DNA from: Candidula unifasciata
Taxonomy: Eukaryota > Mollusca > Gastropoda > Stylommatophora > Geomitridae
Reading direction: 5' to 3'
Assembly: GCA_905116865.2 (NCBI GenBank)
Contig: CAJHNH020004879.1
Coordinates: 1,131,314 to 1,195,313, forward strand
Length of the DNA: 64,000 nucleotides
This document shows positions 11,689 through 64,000 of the stretch, piece by piece; position 1 is the first letter of the stretch; each line of letters starts with the position of its first letter. The notes below the pieces were generated by a model. The model searched no databases, was not told the origin of the DNA, and was given only the letters and a program-made list of their open reading frames with translations. A program made the translations under genes and the position numbers.

Positions 11689-11885
11689 AGTCGTCCCCAT
11701 GTGGGATGCAAATTTTCGTTATTTAGCTGATGCCGGGGGCCCTAATAAAACCCAACGGTTGAACGCGGTTTCTGGAACCTCTCCACGGGTGATCCTCATC
11801 TGAATGGTAGCACTTGGTGTCACCTGGTGTTGATGGCTCTGTATGATGTTTTGGTGGGGTAAAACTTACTTACTTAGTTACAAAC
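11689..11885 (+). mobile_element. SINE family 5 copy with (TTAC)n tail
   Basis: Core GGGATGCAAATTTTCGTTA ... GGTTGAACGCGGTTTCTGG ... GTGTCACCTGGTGTT; tail ACTTACTTACTTAG. Confidence 0.8.
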
Positions 11886-12509
11886 AGCTCTTTAGAAAAG
11901 AAGCAAATATTAAAAAAAAAAAATGTGTATCTAACAAATTCTACAAAGCTATGGATAATGGTACAGGCAAACAGCCAAGAAAATAATTCAGTTTCTCGTG
12001 TTAATTCTAAAAGTAGCAAATAAATACATATAAAAATAAAGTGAAAATACACAGCTGATACACCAGTTGACATCACTATTAAGGTATCCAAATGTACATG
12101 AGCAGATATTTTGCATTCTTCTTTAAAACGGCATTAGGCACATTGTACTGTGGTTTACTACCATGCTGCGATATCTTATGGCCCAACCTATCCCATTTTA
12201 TGAAATCCATAATAAATCGCCTTTTACAACATGCTTGTTAGGGCACAGTAAGTCTGCTTCCAAACAGAGCACCATAAGCCACACAGAGAGACAAGCAGAT
12301 CCTACACATGATATTTATGCCAAGTGTGCAACTAGTGCCAAATTGGGACATTATCAAAGGATCACCGACGCAGAACTGAAATCTCGTCCATCTGTGACCA
12401 AGCCACAGAGGATATTTTCAGGCTGTAGGATCAATACCTTTCATCACATTCTTTGATAAGGAGAAGCTCCTAAACACAATATATAGTGGTGAGAATGAAA
12501 CTTACCTCA
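11886..12509. other. Unassigned noncoding stretch
   Basis: AT-rich. A 97-codon open frame at 12163-12456 has no recognisable motif and no splice context; I do not call it a gene. Confidence 0.35.
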
Positions 12510-12715
12510 GGTGGCTAAACCAACTGTGGCGGCGACCAGGTGATAAACTCCTTGTGGTCCGGGTTCACGCCCAGGGGTAGACAGAACAGTCACATTTCTC
12601 CCAGATTTACGGTATCTATCATGGAATCAAGGCCGAAAGGTTGCGATATCCATAGTACCGAGCCCAAGGGTTAACAACTCATGGTTCCTAGACCTACCAA
12701 AAAAAAAAATACTTA
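12510..12715 (+). mobile_element. SINE family 6 copy
   Basis: Head GGTGGCTAAACC...GGGTTCACGCCC (B-box-like) and core CAAGGCCGAAAGGTTGCGAT match the copy at 46419-46638. Confidence 0.75.
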
Positions 12716-12949
12716 TAACGATGATGATGCAAATAAATATATAAATAAATAAAAATAAATAATATGCCGAATGGCAAATAAATGTAATATGTTTCAATTA
12801 ATATAAAATGCATAAATATATACATAAAACATAACTTCCACATATAGTTTCCAGTCTGCACCCAAGAGCCCCATTGTAGTCGAACATAAAATCCCACACA
12901 CAATAGACTCACGGATAAGCATGACTTAAAAGCCATGTAAATTAGAGTT

Positions 12950-13140
12950 TTTTTCTTCAACGTCGGAGTGTATCTGGCTGAATGGCAAGAAAACAATCTA
13001 AATACAAATAAGCCGTATCTATAAAACGGATGTGCTCGCAACACTCGAGTTCTGCAGAAGTGGATGAACAACCAGAACTTTCCCCGGGGGTTGAAAAGGC
13101 CTAAACCACTAGGGTCTGGCGCCCATGAAGGACATCCCAA
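12950..13140 (+). mobile_element. SINE family 3 partial copy
   Basis: Shares the TTCTTCAACGTCGGAGTG ... CTGAATGGCAAG ... GGATGTGCTCGCAACACTC body with other copies; both ends are degraded. Confidence 0.6.
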
Positions 13141-14174
13141 GATGATGGAGTCTCTAAACTAGACAGCATATAGTTAGTACCTCAGCCCACTTTCCCGCGC
13201 TGACCCGAATTGCCCCAACGGCCATGTTTACACGCGCCATGAACGCTGGGTAAATCTATAAATAAAAGGGGCCATGTAGCATCAAAAACATCTCTTCTTT
13301 CTGTCTTCTTATTTGCCGGGCGTTTTTTTTTTTTTTTACTCCGCTAGTCTTTTCGTTTTTCTGCCTTTAGTTAAAAGATGAAGATTTTGCATACATTGAT
13401 CATTCATTGACGGCGGACTGACCAGGGGTTGCTCTGAAATGTTCTGCCTTTCGGGAATCTAACCAGATAAATGAAATTATGTTTCCATGTTCAAAACGCT
13501 TTCGTACGTATACAGTTATTCATAATATTGTATCATTTATAGTTAAAACGACTTATTTTTACCTAAATAAAAATAAAAAAAAATAAAAATAAAAAAAAAA
13601 AAAACCGCCGAGAGTAGTGATTGATTTGATGACAAACATTTTGTCCAGCCTGTCAGACATGTTGATAAATTCAAATACGTCCAAAGTTATCACTATTTCA
13701 TTGGCAATTACCGTTTTTATTTATGTAAGCATTTTAACTTATAGTAACAAAGATATAATTTAATCTATCTTATAGCGTGTGCCGTCTGGTGTTTGTAGTC
13801 CCCTGTCACTTGCACTTTAAACATTTTCGACACATATTTCCATGCCAGGTTGCCACACTTTCCAGTATCCTCTATCTGTCTCCTTTTGTTTATTTTCTTT
13901 TTCCACATTCTCTACCGTCACGATGTACTTTCTTTTTCTTCTCCCCCTGATGTGACGAAAGAATGTAGATTATCTCCTTTCTATATGGGTAATCAGAGCT
14001 CTTTGTGAGTTGAATTCTATCAAGCATCTTCATTACTCGTGTGTGTAGGTAGCCATTGTGATTCCAAGACAGTACAACAAAGTGGTTTTGTTGACTCATG
14101 TAATGCACTGATGAAGGTTGTGTACTCGCAACATCCACCTTTTGTTTGCGTTTGTTATTTTGTAAAGCTGGCTG
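13141..14174. other. Unassigned noncoding stretch
   Basis: Poly-T (13325-13340) and A-rich runs (13565-13604). A segment near 13900-14140 may share sequence with 6680-6830. No gene seen. Confidence 0.4.
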
Positions 14175-14200
14175 GTCTGCTTTCGTGAGGATTTAAGTCT

Positions 14201-15392
14201 ATAAAAGATGTTCAATGTGTGAATTGTTCCATAGATGTTCACTGTGTTCGCTGTTTCACAGGCTTTAATTTTTTGAACGGTTTAATAGATGTTCACTGTG
14301 TGAATTGTTTCATGGATGTTCACTGTGTGAATTGTTTCATGGATGTTCACTGTGTGAATTGTTTCATAGATGTTCACTGTGTGAATTGTTTCATAGGTGC
14401 CCACTGTTTGAATTGTTTTATAGATGTTCATTGTTTGAATTATTCCATAGATGTTCACTGTTTGAATTGTTCCATAGATGTTCACTGTGTGAAAAGTTTC
14501 ATGGATGTTCACTGTTTGAATTGTTCCATAGATGTTCATTGTTTGCATTGTTCAATAGATGTTCACTGTGTGAATGGTTTCATGGATGTTCACTGTGTGA
14601 ATTGTTTCATGGATGTTCACTGGGTGAATTGTTTTATAGATGTTCACTATTAGAATAGTTTCATAGATGTTCACTATTTAAATTGTTTCATAGATGTTAA
14701 CTGTGTGAATTGTTTTATAGATGTTCACTGTTTGAATGGTTTTATAAATGTTCACTGTGTGAATTATTTTTATAGATGTTCACTGTGTGAATGGTTTTAT
14801 AGATGTTCACTGCTGGAATTGTTTTATAGATGTTCACTGTGTGAATTGTTTTATAGATGTTCACTGTGTAAATTGTTTCATTGATGTTCACTGGGTGAAT
14901 TGTTTTATAGATGTTCACTATTAGAATGGTTTCATAGATGTTCACTATTTAAATTGTTTCATAGATGTTAACTGTGTGAATTGTTTTATAGATGTTCACT
15001 GTTTGAATGGTTTTATAGATGTTCACTGTGTGAATTATTTTTTATAGATGTTCACTGTGTGAATGGTTTTATAGATGTTCACTGCTGGAATTGTTTTATA
15101 GATGTTCACTGTGTGAATTGTTTTATAGATGTTCACGGTGTAAATCTTTTCATTGATGTTCACTGTGTGAATTGTTTCATAGATGTTGACTGTTTGAATT
15201 GTTTTATAGATGTTCACTGTGTGAATTGTTTCATAGATGTTCACTGTTTGGATTGTTTTATTGATGTTCATTGTGTGAATTGTTCCATAGGTGCTCATTG
15301 TGTGAATTGTTCCATAGGTGCTCACTGTTTGAATTGTTTCATAGATGTTCACTGTTTGAATTGTTTTATAGATGTTCACTATTTGAATTATT
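14201..15392. repeat. 27-bp minisatellite with higher-order structure
   Basis: About 44 copies of a 27-bp unit (GTTCACTGTGTGAATTGTTT plus CATAGAT). Because 27 is divisible by 3, long artefactual frames arise on both strands. A block of ten units starting at 14641 is repeated from 14912 (271-bp step, including variant units with CTATTAGAAT and GCTGGAATTG). Confidence 0.97.
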
Positions 15393-15550
15393 TACTCTGT
15401 GAACATGAATTCACACACACCCACTGGCACTACGCAAAGTCATGAAAATATTAAATCCTTCTTTCGAACAGATCTTGTCTTAACCTTGAGTGGCAAGTTA
15501 TAATTCTGTTAAAAGAAAACCTTTTTTGCCGCCTTCAAGCATATTAGGCA

Positions 15551-15665
15551 CATGGAGCGGGGGCCTATATTTTATAGATCAATCGACACTAAATAATAAA
15601 CGTTGTCAACATCACACCGGCATCCTTTACTTCCCGGGACTTACCTTGAACCGATTTAAGGCCGC
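15551..15665 (-). mobile_element. SINE family 1 fragment
   Basis: Minus-strand body of the family (CCTATATTTTATAGATCAATC, CTTTACTTCCCGGGAC on plus). Confidence 0.55.
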
Positions 15666-15727
15666 ACCTACCTTAAGGCCAAGGTCATTTTTAAGAAGAA
15701 GGAAAAGGTGGAAATCCAGCTGTCAGC

Positions 15728-15771
15728 AGGGTTGCCATTTTGGCATTTGTGATGCCAGATTCCACAAATAT
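15728..15771 (+). mobile_element. End fragment of the hAT transposon family seen at 47395
   Basis: CAGGGTTGCCATTTTGGCAT followed by TGCCAGATTCCACAAAT matches the left end of the 47395-49906 element with few changes. No right end nearby. Confidence 0.7.
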
Positions 15772-16261
15772 CATGATGTTGACGACATATGCTCAGTACG
15801 TCTGAAGGTGCGGTCAAGTGTCTTTTACTTTGCTTTGACTGTTACAAATCTGGGCCTTTGGCCCCTTGAGGCCCCCCCCCCCCACCACCCCCGAAATAAT
15901 TGTAAGGGGGCACGGGCGCCTAGCCTCCCCATGAACATTTCTAAGGGGGACCAGACGGCTCCAATAACCATGTATAGGCGTTATCGCCTTGAATACTTAT
16001 TTATATATTACATTAAAAAATCAATAATTTATGTTCTATTCAGCATATTGTCATCAACATAATCATCAACGTCATTAGTGTCATTATGATTATTGTTATT
16101 ACTACTCACTCAAACAAGGTTCCTTGAAGTTCACTCTTCCTCTGTAGGCTTCTTGACTTGATACATTATGCACAGTGCACATTATTTAGCTTCTTTCGTC
16201 TCATTATTTTCGGTGTTTTCCTAAACGGATGTCAACCATGTTTAGGACATTTTATACCTGT
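15772..16261. other. Unassigned stretch upstream of exon 1
   Basis: C-run at 15871-15888 and CAT/ATT-rich sequence near 16040-16110. No promoter can be pinned down; the untranslated first exon was not located. Confidence 0.35.
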
Positions 16262-16580
16262 CTTTTAACTGGGAGCTGCTGTGGCGTGGCAGCTAGACGC
16301 TCGTCTGTGGATCCGAAGGTCGTGGGTTCAAGCCCTGATGGAGCTGGACTATTTTCAAAAATGACGTTGGCATCCAGGTCCCCCAGACTTAATATGGGTA
16401 CCAAGCAAAATTCTGGAAACAAAGTTAGTAATTTACGTATGTTCACATGACGCTGTGGAATTAGCCTAAGCATTTTGTGACAGTTGTGGTTTTTCTATGC
16501 GAATTCTACATTCAGTAGTTTGCCACAGCATGAAGATAAAGAGATTGATAAAATATAGGTCTAGCGCTATTTGCCAAACA
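16262..16580 (+). mobile_element. SINE family 1 copy with tRNA-like head, interrupted
   Basis: Head GCTAGACGCTCGTCTGTGG plus CGTGGGTTCAAGCC (B-box-like) and body CATCCAGGTCC; a SINE family 2 fragment (about 16455-16530) separates it from its 3' part (ATAGGTCTAGCGC). Confidence 0.65.
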
Positions 16581-16824
16581 CGTCTGGAGGTTTGGAAAAG
16601 GAATCTTTAGTTTTTACTTTCAACGAATTAAACGAACATAATTTAAACAATTAATATGTGACTTACATGACATGTGTTACGAGATAGTGAGTATCTAAAG
16701 CTATGTCCGATGTGTTATCATGTAAATTTTAAAGAAAATCAGTCAGATAATTTAAACTATGCTTACTTTTCCTGACACATTCAACATCTGGTTATTTATT
16801 TATTTTTTTATTTTTTTATTACAG

Positions 16825-61774
<44,950 letters not shown>

Positions 61775-62004
61775 GTAAATTTTTCTCATATGCCAGGAAA
61801 ACATTTTTTATAAATTATGGGGCCGAAAGTCTTGGGTTCGGTTTATTTTTGCCTGGGGGTTCACGCCTGTTAAAGGGAACTAGGTGGGATTATTTATCCC
61901 TATATAGACATTATCTTTAAATGTGTGTGTTTATTCATTTCATATTTATTCAAATATACCAGTATATTTATATGCCATTAGCACAATATTCTTTTCTTTA
62001 TGTT

Positions 62005-62275
62005 CTTTTGCGTGCACTATCTCTAAACTTCGGCGGATTATTCTGGCTGTTCATCAATCTCTAGACTTAAGACTTGTCCCAGAAGTCGAATGTTGCGTGC
62101 GCATCCGTTCAACAGATATGACTTATTTGTATGCAGACTGTCGGTTCCTTGCCACTCAGGCAGATGCGCTCAGACTTTGAAGGAAACCCCAAATTAGTAG
62201 ACTTTTAGAACATGCTTTTTGAGAAAACTGTGGGTCTTTTCTGGGTTTAATGGGGCCCCGGAACGCACACGGGGA
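62005..62275 (-). mobile_element. SINE family 3 copy
   Basis: TTCTGGCTGTTCATCAATCT ... CAGGCAGATGCGCTCAGACT ... TGGGGCCCCGGAACGCACAC, inverted relative to other copies. Confidence 0.75.
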
Positions 62276-62334
62276 TCAACAATATTGTCATTAGTAGTAT
62301 TATTAGTATCTAACCCTTCAACTTAGATTATGCC

Positions 62335-64000
62335 CCATGAGCCATTGGTCTGTCTCTACTGCATAGAACAGCATTGGTCTGTCTCTACTGCATATAACAT
62401 CATTGGCCTGTCTCTACTGCATATAACATGATTGGTCTATCTCTACCGCATATAACATCATTGGTCTATCTTTACTGCACATAACATCATTGGTATATCT
62501 CTACTGCATATAACATCATTGGTCTATCTCTGCTGCATACGACATCATTGGTCTGTCTCTACTACATATAACATCATTGGTCTATCTCTACTGCATATAA
62601 CATCATTGGTCTATCCCTGCTGCATACGACATCATTGGTCTGTCTCTACTACATATAACATCATTGGTCTATCTCTACTGCATATAACATCATTGGTCTA
62701 TCTCTTCAGCATATAACATCATTGGTCTATGTCTACCGCATATAACATCATCGGTCTGTCTCTACCGCTTATAACATCATCGGTCTGTCTCTACTGCATT
62801 TAACATCATCGGTCTGTCTCTACTGCATATGACATCATTGGTCTATCTCTACTGCATATGACATAATTGGCCTGTCTCTACTGCATATGACATAATTGGC
62901 CTCTCTCTACCGCATATGACATCATTGGTCTATCTCTACTGCAAATGACATCATTGGTCTATCTCTACTGCATATGACATAATTGGCCAGTCTCAACTGC
63001 ATATGAAATCATTGGTCTATCTCTACCGTATATAACATCATTGGTCTATCTCTACTGCATAAAGCATCATTGGTCTATCTCTACTGCATATAACATCATT
63101 GGTCTATCTCTACTGCATATAACATCATTGGTCTATCTCTACTGCATATAACATCATTGGTCTATCTCTACTGCATATAACATCATTGGTCTATCTCTAC
63201 TGCATATAACATCATTGGTCTATCTCTACTGCATATAACATCATTGGTCTATCTCTACTGCATATAACATCATTGGTCTATCTCTACTGCATATAACATC
63301 ATTGGTCTATCTCTACTGCATATAACATCATTGGTCTATCTCTACTGCATATAACATCATTTGTCTGTTTCTACTGCATATAACATCATTTGTCTGTCTC
63401 TACTGCATTTAAACTTCATTGGTCTATCTCTACTGCATAAAGCATCATTGGTCTATCTCTACTGCATATAACATCATTTGTCTGTCTCTACTGCATATAA
63501 CATCATTTGTCTGTCTCTACTGCATATAACATCATTGGTTTATCTCTACTGCATATAACATCATTTGTCTGTCTCTACTGCATATAACATCATTGGTCTA
63601 TCTCTACTGCATATAACATCATTGGTCTATCTTTACTGCATATAACATCATTGGTCTATCTTTACTGCATATAACATCATTGGTCTGTCTCTACTGCATA
63701 TAACATCATTGGTCTATCTTTACTGCATATAACATCATTGGTCTATCTTTACTGCATATAACATCATTGGTCTGTCTCTACTGCATATAACATCATTGGT
63801 CTATCTTTACTGCATATAACATCATTGGTCTATCTTTACTGCATATAACATCATTGGTCTGTCTCTACTGCATATAACATCATTGGTCTGTCTCTACTGC
63901 ATATAACATCATTGGTCTATATTTACTGCGTATAACATTATTGGTATATCTCTACTGCATATAACATCATTGGTCTATGTCTACTGCGTATGACATCACT
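62335..64000. repeat. 29-bp minisatellite running off the window
   Basis: About 57 copies of TGGTCTATCTCTACTGCATA + TAACATCAT; starts 63071 and 63100. Between about 63600 and 63900 three unit types recur in order, giving an 87-bp higher-order repeat. Confidence 0.97.

Noticed and set aside
12163..12456. 97-codon open frame
   Set aside because: No motif, no coding-like neighbours and no splice sites; chance length for this much sequence.
14219..15445. Cys/His-rich repeat protein frames (IDVHCVNCF) of 117-154 codons on both strands
   Set aside because: Produced by the 27-bp minisatellite, whose period is a multiple of three; several frames and both strands are open and there is no splice or start context.
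62335..64000. CRISPR-like array
   Set aside because: The repeats are contiguous with no unique spacers, and the sequence is eukaryotic; it is a minisatellite.

Overview
Eukaryotic, repeat-rich DNA with spliceosomal introns. Tract composition, the mix of LINE, SINE and hAT families and very long introns fit a lophotrochozoan. I infer a mollusc, possibly a heterobranch gastropod; the species is not provable from the sequence.

The only host gene I can support is a plus-strand nuclear receptor gene running from about 16.8 kb past the right edge. I assembled nine exons by eye: 16825/16861-19174, 21579-21844, 25261-25432, 27662-27834, 32266-32375, 53419-53565, 54564-54743, 56469-56625 and 61637-61774. 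All junctions are GT-AG and all eight intron phases agree (1,0,1,0,2,2,2,0). The model encodes at least 1,219 residues: a very long N-terminal region (about 975 residues, acidic patches, four tandem 11-residue repeats, a KKRKV-type nuclear localisation signal), a complete two-finger DNA-binding domain split by a 21-kb intron, a hinge, and the start of a ligand-binding domain with the canonical helix 3-5 signature. The rest of the ligand-binding domain lies beyond 64,000. The P-box reads CEACNG, with Asn where nearly all receptors have Lys.

Layout. 1-16.8 kb: upstream or 5' intronic DNA made of decayed LINEs, SINE-like repeats, a foldback element and a 1.2-kb minisatellite of 27-bp units. 16.8-32.4 kb: exons 1-5 with introns full of minisatellites, LINE relics, a hAT MITE with perfect 8-bp target duplication and a Tigger-like relic. 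32.4-53.4 kb: the intron that splits the DNA-binding domain, holding a 5'-truncated LINE flanked by a 51-bp duplication, a 2.5-kb hAT transposon with intact ends, five minisatellites and many SINE-like copies. 53.4-64 kb: exons 6-9, LINE relics with nested SINEs, and two large minisatellites (20-bp and 29-bp units), the second running off the window.

At least six short dispersed repeat families recur. Two stand out: one ends in GAA triplets that at one locus have grown into a long GAA tract, and another carries a different 3-4-nt tandem tail in each copy. Most short open frames here are microsatellite, minisatellite or transposon artefacts.
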